Positions 1 to 6,691 of a stretch of DNA of 11,918 bases are shown piece after piece. The notes under the pieces are model-generated. The model was not told the DNA's origin. It worked only from the letters and a program-made list of their open reading frames with translations, and searched no databases. Position 1 is the stretch's first letter. The number at the start of each line of letters is the position of its first letter. Location of the stretch: positions 3,242,171 through 3,254,088 of the forward strand of contig NZ_JAUDRJ010000003.1 in the NCBI RefSeq assembly GCF_030382115.1. The letters are read 5' to 3'. The stretch is from Nostoc sp. GT001 (GTDB lineage Bacteria; Cyanobacteriota; Cyanobacteriia; Cyanobacteriales; Nostocaceae). A program made the translations under genes and the position numbers.

Positions 1-837
1 TTTTTTTGGGCAATTTTGAGCGCACCCCTAAGACCTGATATTGCGATCGTACTGCAAAAAGTTTTGACGATTGCATTGCTGTATTCTGTAACGCTAGTTT
101 TAGCCAAATTGACTGCTGGTTTTCTTAATTTATATATTCGTAGAGCAGAAGGGGTTCCCACATCACTAATTTCTAACCTTGCTAAGATTACTGTTTTAGT
201 TTTGGGAACATTAATCATTTTGCAAACGGTAGGTGTTCAAATTACACCAATAGTTACTACTTTAGGTATTGGTGGTTTAGCAGTTGGTTTGGCACTTCAA
301 GACACACTGGCAAATTTGTTTTCTGGTTTTTACTTAATTATTTCTAAGCAAGTTAGAACCGGAGACTATGTAAAATTAGATGCTGGACATGAGGGATATG
401 TGATAGATATTTCTTGGCGCAATACGACGATTAAAGAAATTTCAAATAATGTAGTCATTGTTCCCAATTCTAAGTTGTCTTCTGCGATTTTCACAAATTA
501 TCATTTACCTGCAAAAGAAATTACTTTAACAATGGATGTTGGTGTCAGTTATGATAGCGATTTAGAACAAGTTGAAAAAGTGACTGTAGAAGTTGCCAAG
601 GAAGTTATGCAAGAAATTGCACCGGATTTAAAAGAAAATGAACCATATATCAGATTTCATACTTTTAATGATTTTAGTATAGATTTTACGCTTTATATGC
701 GCGTTAGTGAATACTTCGATCAGCGCATTGGGAAACATCTGTTTGTAAAAAAATTACACAAGCGCTATCAGCAAGCAGGAATTCAAATTCCTTTTCCGAT
801 TAGACAAGTGTATATGCAAGATAATTCAGCTATGTAA
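1..837 (+). CDS. MscS-family mechanosensitive ion channel (5' end outside window)
   Basis: This is an inner-membrane small-conductance mechanosensitive channel, which releases solutes during hypo-osmotic shock. The frame is open to the first base, so the gene probably begins upstream; the first possible start inside the window is a TTG at 16, which has no convincing ribosome-binding site. Numbering from that TTG, hydrophobic segments lie at about residues 8-34 and 54-72. A Gly/Ala-rich pore-lining helix follows at about 76-110 (GIGGLAVGLALQDTLANL), as in TM3 of MscS. After it comes the cytoplasmic beta domain, with the typical segments VRTGDYVKL, WRNTTIKE and VVIVPNSKL, and then a mixed alpha/beta C-terminus. 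The family assignment is strong. The upstream part, which may carry more membrane helices, cannot be seen. The gene ends just before the palindromic repeat at 845-927 and is convergent with the next gene. Confidence 0.9.
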   Translation, partial: FFWAILSAPLRPDIAIVLQKVLTIALLYSVTLVLAKLTAGFLNLYIRRAEGVPTSLISNLAKITVLVLGTLIILQTVGVQITPIVTTLGIGGLAVGLALQDTLANLFSGFYLIISKQVRTGDYVKLDAGHEGYVIDISWRNTTIKEISNNVVIVPNSKLSSAIFTNYHLPAKEITLTMDVGVSYDSDLEQVEKVTVEVAKEVMQEIAPDLKENEPYIRFHTFNDFSIDFTLYMRVSEYFDQRIGKHLFVKKLHKRYQQAGIQIPFPIRQVYMQDNSAM

Positions 838-844
838 CAAAATT

Positions 845-927
845 AGCCCTGGCGACTAGAAGTCGCGGCTATACAGACGAAACCCGCCTGCGCGGGTTGA
901 AAACCTCGATTTGTAATCGCTAGGGCT
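845..927. repeat. MITE-like palindromic repeat between convergent genes
   Basis: The ends form a near-perfect 11-bp inverted repeat (AGCCCTGGCGA at 845-855; complement of AGCCCTAGCGA at 917-927; one mismatch). Inside are two perfect hairpins: GCGACT/AGTCGC (852-857 with 861-866) and AACCCGC/GCGGGTT (881-887 with 892-898). From memory, sequences like this (GACTAGAAGTCGCGGCTATAC followed by a GC hairpin) are scattered in Nostoc genomes; I could not check copy number. It encodes nothing evident. Sitting between two converging genes, it could also fold in both transcripts and act as a 3' end structure. Confidence 0.65.
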
Positions 928-936
928 AGGTGCAAC

Positions 937-1716
937 TTAGATTGCTAATGCTCGTTTTTCTAATGGTAGTTCAAAGCGATCGCCTGGTTTCGGTTCAAGT
1001 ACCTGCGTTGAAAGATTGTTCTCTTTTAGCAACGAACGAAATTCTTCACTACTTCCTTTAGTCTGAATAAGTTTCATCAACAATCCCTCAAAGAATATAT
1101 CCCCACCAGCCGCAGTAGGTAATATTACTTGAGGTTTTAACGACTTTACTACTTCTAATGAACTATTTTTCCCTTTAATAATCGGCCCAAGCAAAGGTAG
1201 GGTCATGTCAATAAACGGTGTAATCACTACATCGATAGGTGCAGCTTGCTGAAGTTGTGGAGAATGATATCCATGAGGCTCGTAGTATACAGTTAAACCA
1301 CTTTCCAATTCTTTGAGGAGATAACTATTTTCTACCAGAGTGGGGCCAATGGGCGAGCCGGGGAAAGCCTTGATTTCAACTTGATTATCTAAAGTGAAAG
1401 TTTCACCATGAGGCAATACTGTTACCTGAGTGTAACCTAATTGCTGTACTACCTTGGCTGCATTGGGAGAAGCTACAACCTTGATGCTGTGGTCGAGTTG
1501 CTTAAGTGTTGGTGGGTGAGTATGGTCTTCTAAACCCTGAGATAAAAGGATTAGATCGATATTATCTGGGATTGGGCGCTCTTGCGATCGCGAACCTTTA
1601 AATAACCATTCTAAATTGCTGAAAATTAACGAACCAACCAGCCAAGGGTCAATTAGTATTCGTTTCTCGCCGATTTCCAGTAACCAAGAGTTGCTGTCTA
1701 ACCAAGTTAAAAACAT
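937..1716 (-). CDS. Metallo-beta-lactamase-fold protein with degenerate metal-binding motif
   Basis: This is a predicted soluble protein of about 259 residues in the MBL-fold (UlaG-like) hydrolase superfamily. The N-terminus (MFLTWLDSNSWLLEIG, then RILIDPWLVGS) is the usual opening strand pattern. The canonical HxHxDH motif appears as SQGLEDHTH, so the first two metal-ligand histidines are replaced by Gln60 and Leu62, while Asp64 and His65 remain. Later segments (YYEPHGYH near the middle, VVITPFIDM, QVILPTAAGGD) match cyanobacterial relatives as I recall them. Loss of two ligands suggests altered or absent hydrolase activity; the substrate is unknown. I chose the ATG at 1716 because relatives begin near MxLTWLDSNSW. 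In-frame alternatives are the ATG at 1746 and a GTG at 1761; an AAAGG lies upstream but is poorly spaced for each of them. Confidence 0.75.
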   Translation of the reverse strand: MFLTWLDSNSWLLEIGEKRILIDPWLVGSLIFSNLEWLFKGSRSQERPIPDNIDLILLSQGLEDHTHPPTLKQLDHSIKVVASPNAAKVVQQLGYTQVTVLPHGETFTLDNQVEIKAFPGSPIGPTLVENSYLLKELESGLTVYYEPHGYHSPQLQQAAPIDVVITPFIDMTLPLLGPIIKGKNSSLEVVKSLKPQVILPTAAGGDIFFEGLLMKLIQTKGSSEEFRSLLKENNLSTQVLEPKPGDRFELPLEKRALAI

Positions 1717-1795
1717 AAATTTTGTGAAGATAACGCCTACCTTCATTATCAATGGTGTCACCTTTCTTAGTAAGCACTCAGTCCAATACCTACAT

Positions 1796-1917
1796 TAGAC
1801 TTCTTGCAAAAGTCAGGTAAAGGGGAAGGGGAAAAGGTAAAAGAAACTCAAAATCTTTTCCCTTTAACCTTTACCCTTTTCCCTCTCTTGCAAAAATATA
1901 TTTTTGCAAGAGGTCTA
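1796..1917. repeat. MITE-like inverted-repeat element with internal palindrome
   Basis: The ends (TAGACTTCTTGCAAAA at 1796-1811 and its complement at 1902-1917) match in 15 of 16 positions. A perfect 24-bp palindrome (half-site CTTGCAAAAATA) occupies 1887-1910. A purine-rich left half (GGTAAAGGGGAAGGGGAAAAGG) faces a pyrimidine-rich right half, so the whole unit can fold into one long imperfect hairpin. The form fits a small non-autonomous repeat of the kind common in Nostoc; copy number elsewhere was not checked. It lies between the divergent MBL-fold and VOC genes and may influence either promoter. No target-site duplication is clear. Confidence 0.65.
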
Positions 1918-1939
1918 TTCGTCCGGTCAAGTCTACCAC

Positions 1940-1943
1940 GGAG
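1940..1943 (+). promoter_or_regulatory. Ribosome-binding site fixing the VOC start
   Basis: GGAG ends 7 bases before the ATG at 1951. It supports that ATG over the longer in-frame opening at 1804, which lies inside the repeat at 1796-1917 and would encode a low-complexity leader unlike the family. Confidence 0.6.
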
Positions 1944-1950
1944 TTTTTTT

Positions 1951-2388
1951 ATGTCCGATCTTGGTTTTACTCACATTGCACTTGCAGTCAGTGATGTTGA
2001 TGCAAGTATCTCATTTTATGCAAAGTATGCTCAGATGACAGTCGTGCATCATCGCATTGATCAAGCGACTCAATCAGATGTTGCTTGGATTAGTGACCTG
2101 ACTAGACCTTTTGTGATTGTCCTAATTAAAGTAGCGAAAGTAGAAGGCGCACTTTTACCACAATCCCATCTTGGGGTAGCTTATCAGAATCGTGGGGAAA
2201 TCGATCGCCTGTGCAATGAGGCACGCACTGAGGGAATATTGTTGGCTGGGCCAAATGACTGGGGCCATCCGGTTGGTTACTGGGCTTATCTTCAAGACCC
2301 AGATGGTCATACATTAGAAATTTCCTATGGTCAGGAAATTAGTTTTACAGTCGAGCAAGCTAGAGACGCGATTAATCGCGTCTCTTAA
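1951..2388 (+). CDS. VOC-family (glyoxalase/bleomycin-resistance fold) protein
   Basis: This is a 145-residue single-domain protein of the vicinal oxygen chelate superfamily, cytosolic and probably dimeric. The N-terminal strand FTHIALAVSDVDASISFY is the classic opening of the fold and supplies His8. A second candidate ligand is His73 in QSHLGVA, and the third is Glu123 in DPDGHTLEIS, the usual C-terminal signature. The H/H/E metal triad is therefore intact, which fits a lyase, isomerase or dioxygenase-like activity; the substrate cannot be read from the sequence, and glyoxalase I itself is only one option. The start is supported by GGAG seven bases upstream. The last eight codons lie inside a perfect 24-bp palindrome (2362-2385). 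The stop codon is only 9 bases from the stop of the convergent SLH gene. Confidence 0.85.
   Translation: MSDLGFTHIALAVSDVDASISFYAKYAQMTVVHHRIDQATQSDVAWISDLTRPFVIVLIKVAKVEGALLPQSHLGVAYQNRGEIDRLCNEARTEGILLAGPNDWGHPVGYWAYLQDPDGHTLEISYGQEISFTVEQARDAINRVS
2362..2385. terminator. Perfect 24-bp palindrome at the 3' end of the VOC gene
   Basis: AGAGACGCGATT is followed directly by its exact complement, so a strong stem can form in transcripts from either strand. It overlaps the final codons of the VOC gene and precedes its TAA by a base. On the plus strand it is followed by A-rich rather than T-rich sequence, so it is not a textbook intrinsic terminator. A role in separating the two convergent transcripts, or in protecting mRNA 3' ends, is inferred from position only. 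Confidence 0.5.
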
Positions 2389-2397
2389 AAGAAAATA

Positions 2398-4083
2398 TTA
2401 TTTATTACCAGGGGTACGTCCACCTTCGTCGTTACTACCACCGTGAGGACGGGAATTACCTGGGTCGCAACCCTCAGCACCATTACCAATTCCTTGGTTG
2501 CAATGGCGACGCGGTTTGATGCGCGCCCTTGAAGTTTCAGTCTGCTGCTCAACTGCAACTTGTTGTTGTCCAACGACGTACTGCGAGGAGATGTTTGCTA
2601 CCTGTCCAGTACTAGACAGAGCTTGATATACCAAAGCAGACACTTCAGACCTAGTTGCTACCCGTTCAGCATTTAGCAAGTTCACGTTGGGATAGTTGAC
2701 GACTATACCGCGTTGTGTCAAAGCAGCAATCAGACTGCGATATTCACTACGAATAGTAGTTGCATCACTATAAACAGATAATATCGTATCCGTGGAACCA
2801 CTGCTTTGATAATTTAATCCCCGCGCTAATGCTACCAAAATATCAAGGCGAGAAAGCCTTTGAGTGGGGTTGAAATCCTTGCCAATAACAGTGTTTAAAA
2901 AGCCCATTTGATAAACTTCGCTGATGGCATTGTATGCCCAATATCGAGTTGAGACATCCTTAAATGCTACTGCTTGGCGAATTTTCCCCTTGGCAAACGC
3001 TTTCCGCAGCATTGCCGCAAATTGGGCACGAGTTACTGGTGCATCCGGGCGGAAAGTCCCATCAGGAAAACCTTCGAGAATTTCCATTGAGGCCAATTCG
3101 GCAATAAAATCTTTAGCCCAGTAGTCTGTAGAAATATCAGAAAACTCAACTTGGAAAGGGCGAGACAGTCTAACTTGGCGATAATTCATTAGCATTTGGC
3201 TAATGTCGTAGCTAGAGTTATCGCTGACTTCAATCACCTGTACCAAGTTGCCAGGAGTAGTTTGCAAAACCTTTGCCAAGTCGGAATTAAAGATATTCAC
3301 GAAGGACTGACGCACTAAAGCATAATCACCCTGAGTAAAAGAGACGGGATAAACGCTGGTTCCGGCAATTTTTGACAAACCTTCTACTTGGAACTGACTA
3401 CCTTGAAAAGTTTGGGAACTGCTCAGGAAAATAACACGTTGGTTCCTGACTTGGGTGAAGTAGTCGTAAGTGTTAGTACCTGCGTCAATAGTGCCGTTTT
3501 GGTCAGCATCAACACCATAAACAGTGCGAACTACTTGGTATTCTCTAGGTTTGGCTGACAAAATCAGGTTAACTGTGGTATTTGCTGGCAAACATTCAAA
3601 TTCGCTGTAGCCAATAAAACGGTTTTGAACATCATACAATCGCACGACGATGCGATCGCTAGCTTTTAACCCCTTAACAAATTTTGCTTTTTGCTTAATC
3701 TTGTACTTGTAATCACCCAAAAACTGCTCTTTTAAATAGCCCTGGCCACTTTTACTTTTAACAGAAATGCGAGCAATCACTTCTGAAAAATTACCAGATG
3801 GTTGCCAAATGGCAAGGCTAAAACCTGTTTTTTTCGCTTTTACCGAAACGTTACGGCTTTCTGTAATCACAGTTTGCCGTTGGATAGTGGTGTGATTCCT
3901 TGTTTCTACTTCTTTATGGGCTAAAAGTTGTTGTTCTGTGGAATTATCTGTTATTTGAGCGACGATGGTAGAGAACCCTAAAGCTGCATAGGCAGAAGAT
4001 ATTGGCGAAAATATTGCTACAGAGGTTGCAGCAATAACAAATTTGCTCATTTGAGCAAAGTTACTTTGAGTTATGTATTTCAT
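2398..4083 (-). CDS. Secreted protein with three C-terminal SLH domains
   Basis: This 561-residue envelope protein starts with a signal peptide: a charged start, a hydrophobic stretch at about residues 14-31, and an AYA/A cleavage context near 33. Residues 80-310 form a beta-rich region I cannot assign to a family; it contains a Ca-binding-like loop, DADQNGTID, at 192-200. Three S-layer homology domains follow at about 313-363 (FSDIS..YWA..FI, GFPDGTFRPDAPVTRAQFA), 374-423 (FKDVSTRYWAYNAI) and 437-489, the last more divergent. SLH domains normally bind cell-wall polymers, so the protein probably sits between peptidoglycan and outer membrane. A short linker leads to an odd Gly/Asn/Pro/Cys-rich tail (527-561). 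The gene shares an upstream region with the divergent alpha/beta hydrolase gene and runs into the convergent VOC gene. No clear ribosome-binding site precedes the ATG. Confidence 0.88.
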   Translation of the reverse strand: MKYITQSNFAQMSKFVIAATSVAIFSPISSAYAALGFSTIVAQITDNSTEQQLLAHKEVETRNHTTIQRQTVITESRNVSVKAKKTGFSLAIWQPSGNFSEVIARISVKSKSGQGYLKEQFLGDYKYKIKQKAKFVKGLKASDRIVVRLYDVQNRFIGYSEFECLPANTTVNLILSAKPREYQVVRTVYGVDADQNGTIDAGTNTYDYFTQVRNQRVIFLSSSQTFQGSQFQVEGLSKIAGTSVYPVSFTQGDYALVRQSFVNIFNSDLAKVLQTTPGNLVQVIEVSDNSSYDISQMLMNYRQVRLSRPFQVEFSDISTDYWAKDFIAELASMEILEGFPDGTFRPDAPVTRAQFAAMLRKAFAKGKIRQAVAFKDVSTRYWAYNAISEVYQMGFLNTVIGKDFNPTQRLSRLDILVALARGLNYQSSGSTDTILSVYSDATTIRSEYRSLIAALTQRGIVVNYPNVNLLNAERVATRSEVSALVYQALSSTGQVANISSQYVVGQQQVAVEQQTETSRARIKPRRHCNQGIGNGAEGCDPGNSRPHGGSNDEGGRTPGNK

Positions 4084-4174
4084 CCCACACTACCATTCGT
4101 CTAAAAAGTCACAGGGCGATTTGATATCCCTCAACTTATTAATCCCTTGGGGTAGATGGAACTAACATCTCATC

Positions 4175-4253
4175 AGTGCTGAGTACTGAGTTAGGAGTTA
4201 GGAGTTAGGAGTGTGATTATTGCTTTTTTACTCAGCACTCGTTACTCAGCACT
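4175..4253. repeat. Inverted repeat flanking a spacer in the divergent promoter region
   Basis: AGTGCTGAGT at 4175-4184 is the exact complement of ACTCAGCACT, which occurs twice on the other side (4230-4239 and 4244-4253). The loop contains the GAGTTAG heptamer repeat. The region could form a hairpin in either of two registers. It lies between the divergent SLH and hydrolase genes; whether it is regulatory or simply a dispersed repeat cannot be told from one copy. Confidence 0.5.
4188..4212. repeat. Heptanucleotide tandem repeat (GAGTTAG x3 plus partial)
   Basis: Three exact GAGTTAG units (4188-4208) are followed by a partial GAGT. Seven-base tandem repeats of this kind (STRR sequences) are well known between genes of heterocystous cyanobacteria. 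This supports the host assignment. Apart from it and the surrounding inverted repeat, nothing else was recognised in the 224-bp gap between 4084 and 4307, although promoters for both flanking genes should lie there. Confidence 0.7.
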
Positions 4254-4307
4254 ATTTCGGTCAGAGAACATTACTATATTTGAAGAAACACTTTATGAAT
4301 CTTATTA

Positions 4308-5202
4308 ATGACTGTAACTACACAACAGCTTCCAACTCAAGACGCCTTTGAAAAATTCTTTTGGACTTGGCAGGGTTACAAAATTCAGTACACTGTCATG
4401 GGTACAGGACGCCCTTTAGTTCTGGTTCACGGCTTTGGCGCTTCCATTGGACACTGGCGCAAAAATATCCCAGTTTTAGCTGATGCTGGCTACCAAGTAT
4501 TTGCCATAGACCTTTTAGGTTTCGGCGGTTCCGATAAAGCGCCCATTGATTACAGTGTGGAAGTTTGGGTGGAACTGCTAAAAGATTTTTGCACAGAACA
4601 CATCCAGGAACCTAGCTGTATTTATTGGCAACTCCATCGGCGCACTTTTGAGCTTAATAGTACTGGTAGAACATCCAGAAATTGCTACTGGTGGTATTTT
4701 AATTAACTCTGCGGGTGGATTGAGTCATCGTTCCCACGAATTGAACCCGCCGCTACGGATGGTGATGGCAGCTTTTAATCGGTTTGTGCGATCGCCAATT
4801 ACAGGTAAATTTGTCTATAACCGCATCCGCCAAAAAGCCCAAATTCGCCGCACCCTCTACCAAGTTTACCGCGATCGCCAAGCTGTCACCGATGAATTAG
4901 TTGATTTACTTTATACTCCCTCTTGCGACCCAGGAGCGCAACAAGTCTTCGCATCCATTCTCACAGCGCCTCCTGGCCCTAGTCCAGAGGAACTTTTGCC
5001 CAAAGTAGAACGTCCTTTATTAGTAATTTGGGGTGCTGACGACCCTTGGACACCAATTACCGGGGCCAAGATTTACGAAAAGGCGCGGGAGAATGGCAAA
5101 GAAATCAAAATTGTTCCCATTCCCAATGCCGGTCATTGTCCTCACGATGAGGTTCCAGATGTTGTCAATGCCCAGATTGTCGATTGGCTAACGCAAAGGT
5201 AA
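4308..5202 (+). pseudogene. Alpha/beta hydrolase interrupted by a one-base frameshift
   Basis: Two overlapping frames together encode a normal cyanobacterial alpha/beta-fold hydrolase of about 297 residues. Frame one (4308 to about 4613) holds the N-terminus and the oxyanion-hole motif LVHGFGAS at residues 40-45. The second frame resumes at 4615 with AVFIGNSIGALLS, containing the nucleophile Ser109. It continues through the acid (IWGADDPWTP, Asp245) and the catalytic His276 (NAGHCPHDEVP) to the stop at 5200-5202. Removing one base at about 4614 (the A in CCTAGCTG) gives ..HIQEPAVFIGNSIG.., the expected continuous nucleophile elbow. As it stands, frame one runs into unrelated residues and stops at 4706. 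The triad is otherwise complete and codons look undamaged, so this is either a very recent mutation or a sequencing error. The substrate is unknown; relatives are annotated only as hydrolases. The start ATG lacks a clear ribosome-binding site. Confidence 0.85.
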
Positions 5203-5349
5203 GAATTTTTTGCCAAGACGCGAATGCAAAAAAACTTCCTGCCGATGCGCCTTGGCCTATGCAGATAGAAATAGAGCTAACAATCTGGGTGAGTGGATCT
5301 TAATCTTTACTAATTGCACCTTGACAGAATCAAACTCGTATGGTGCGTA

Positions 5350-6408
5350 ATGGAGCTTGATGTGCGTAATAAACATAAAAGGGTAATTCCCTTAAATCAC
5401 CATCCAGATTTTTCAGAACTTGGCTATCAAGTCATCAGTGAACTAGGACGCAATAGAGAAGGGGGACGCATTACTTATTTAGCTAATGTCCTCAACTCTA
5501 AGCAACAGGTAGTGATTAAAGAATTTTGTTTTGCTCGTGCGGATGCTGATTTATCAGGTGTGAAAGCTTATGAGCGCGAAATCGAAATCTTGCAGCAACT
5601 AAATCATTCTCGCATCCCTCGCTATATAGATTCTTTTGAAATACCAGGGGTTTTTTATCTAGTGCAGGAATATAAAAATGCCCCGCCTTTAGGCTTAAAA
5701 AGCAGCTTTCGTCCTGAAGAAATAAAGCAAATTGCTCTGTCAATCTTAGAAATTTTGGTTTATCTGCAAAAGCAAGTTCCCTCAATTATTCATCGGGATA
5801 TTAAGCCAGAGAATATTTTGGTTGATGAAGAACTAAATGCTTACTTGGTGGATTTTGGGTTGGCTAGAATACAGGGTGCAAAAATAGCTCTGAGCAGCTT
5901 TGTCGCCGGAACTCCAGGTTTTATGCCTCCAGAAGAACAGTTTGGTCATTCTCTGACTGAGGCATCAGATTTATATAGTTTAGGAGCAACGCTAATTTGC
6001 TTACTTACTAATACCCGTTCTGTTGAGATTGGCAAATTAATTGATGATAACTATCGCTTTAATTTCCAGCAATTAGTTCCTCAAATTAGTCCGCGTTTCC
6101 GGTGGTGGTTGATGAAAATGGTGGAACGTAACCGAAAACGTCGTTATGCTAATGCGGCTATTGCTTTAAAAGCACTTGGGACAATTGAGGTTGTTGGTAG
6201 TGCCACTGGGATAGATAATTTCATCAGTACAATTAAAGCTAGAAAACGAGCTACTTTGTTGGGACTAGCTACTATTGTTACACTGGCTGCGGTTGCCGGA
6301 ACTTTGATAAGTTATCAGTCTGGTAATACGGTTAGGCAATTGTCGGAAGCTAGAGAATGTCAAAGTTTTGATTTAAGCTCTGATTGCCAAGAAAAAATCG
6401 GAAATTAA
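5350..6408 (+). CDS. Serine/threonine protein kinase with C-terminal membrane helix
   Basis: This is a Hanks-type kinase of 352 residues that phosphorylates Ser/Thr on unknown partners. The motifs are in order: a modified Gly-rich loop (LGRNREGGRITYLA), the ATP-binding Lys57 in VVIKEF, a likely helix-C Glu77, the catalytic loop HRDIKPEN (Asp150, Asn155), DFGLA (Asp168) and the activation segment GTPGFMPPEEQF. All catalytic residues are present. After the kinase domain a basic stretch (KARKR) leads to one hydrophobic helix at about 302-322 and a short tail with two cysteines, so it is probably a tail-anchored inner-membrane protein with the kinase in the cytosol. I start at the ATG at 5350; an in-frame TTG at 5314 would add 12 residues, and neither start has a good ribosome-binding site. 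It precedes the CHAT-ATPase gene by about 280 bp, so co-transcription is not evident. Confidence 0.9.
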   Translation: MELDVRNKHKRVIPLNHHPDFSELGYQVISELGRNREGGRITYLANVLNSKQQVVIKEFCFARADADLSGVKAYEREIEILQQLNHSRIPRYIDSFEIPGVFYLVQEYKNAPPLGLKSSFRPEEIKQIALSILEILVYLQKQVPSIIHRDIKPENILVDEELNAYLVDFGLARIQGAKIALSSFVAGTPGFMPPEEQFGHSLTEASDLYSLGATLICLLTNTRSVEIGKLIDDNYRFNFQQLVPQISPRFRWWLMKMVERNRKRRYANAAIALKALGTIEVVGSATGIDNFISTIKARKRATLLGLATIVTLAAVAGTLISYQSGNTVRQLSEARECQSFDLSSDCQEKIGN

Positions 6409-6469
6409 GATTAATTAGGTTGCATCTGGCTAAGGGTTACAACGGTTTTCAATTGAATAGACTACACGC

Positions 6470-6497
6470 GTAGGGGCACAATATATTGTGCCCCTAC
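6470..6497. repeat. Perfect 28-bp palindrome downstream of the kinase gene
   Basis: GTAGGGGCACAATA is followed without a gap by its exact complement. Very similar GTAGGGGCAC...GTGCCCCTAC palindromes are, from memory, frequent in Nostoc and Anabaena intergenic DNA. It lies 62 bases after the kinase stop and could act as a 3' end hairpin, but no T-run follows. Dispersed palindromic repeat is the safer call. Confidence 0.6.
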
Positions 6498-6541
6498 AAT
6501 TATGTGTATTCGATGCTTGTGAAAATTGCTGGAATTTGCAT

Positions 6542-6606
6542 GAGTATCAAATACTCGTCAACGGAGTTCAAAGGTGGATGAATCCAGTTCAAATACTCGT
6601 TAACGG
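6542..6606. repeat. Pair of 17-bp direct repeats upstream of the CHAT-ATPase gene
   Basis: CAAATACTCGTCAACGG (6548-6564) recurs as CAAATACTCGTTAACGG (6590-6606), with one mismatch and a spacing of 42 bp, which is four helical turns. The first copy overlaps a small perfect hairpin, GAGTAT/ATACTC (6542-6547 with 6551-6556). They lie about 90-145 bases before the GTG start of the next gene. Tandem operator sites are possible; a decayed duplication is the alternative. Confidence 0.5.
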
Positions 6607-6639
6607 TAATGCAGTATCAGTAATTGTGTAGTTATCTGC

Positions 6640-6653
6640 TGTAGTAAACTACA
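6640..6653. repeat. Short inverted repeat near the CHAT-ATPase start
   Basis: TGTAGT and ACTACA, separated by two bases, form a perfect dyad 38 bases before the GTG start. It could be a repressor site or chance; sites this short arise easily in AT-rich DNA. Confidence 0.25.
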
Positions 6654-6691
6654 TCTAAGCCAGAAGACTGCATTCAATAGTTGATAGCGCT

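Noticed and set aside
1804..1950. Longer N-terminus for the VOC protein from a non-ATG start
   Set aside because: It would lie inside the hairpin repeat and encode a low-complexity leader; the ATG at 1951 has a ribosome-binding site and matches the family start.
4600..4650. Programmed ribosomal frameshift in the hydrolase
   Set aside because: No slippery heptamer or stimulatory hairpin was seen at the break.
5314..5349. TTG start for the kinase
   Set aside because: It adds 12 residues outside the kinase family pattern with no ribosome-binding site; the ATG at 5350 is simpler, although not proven.
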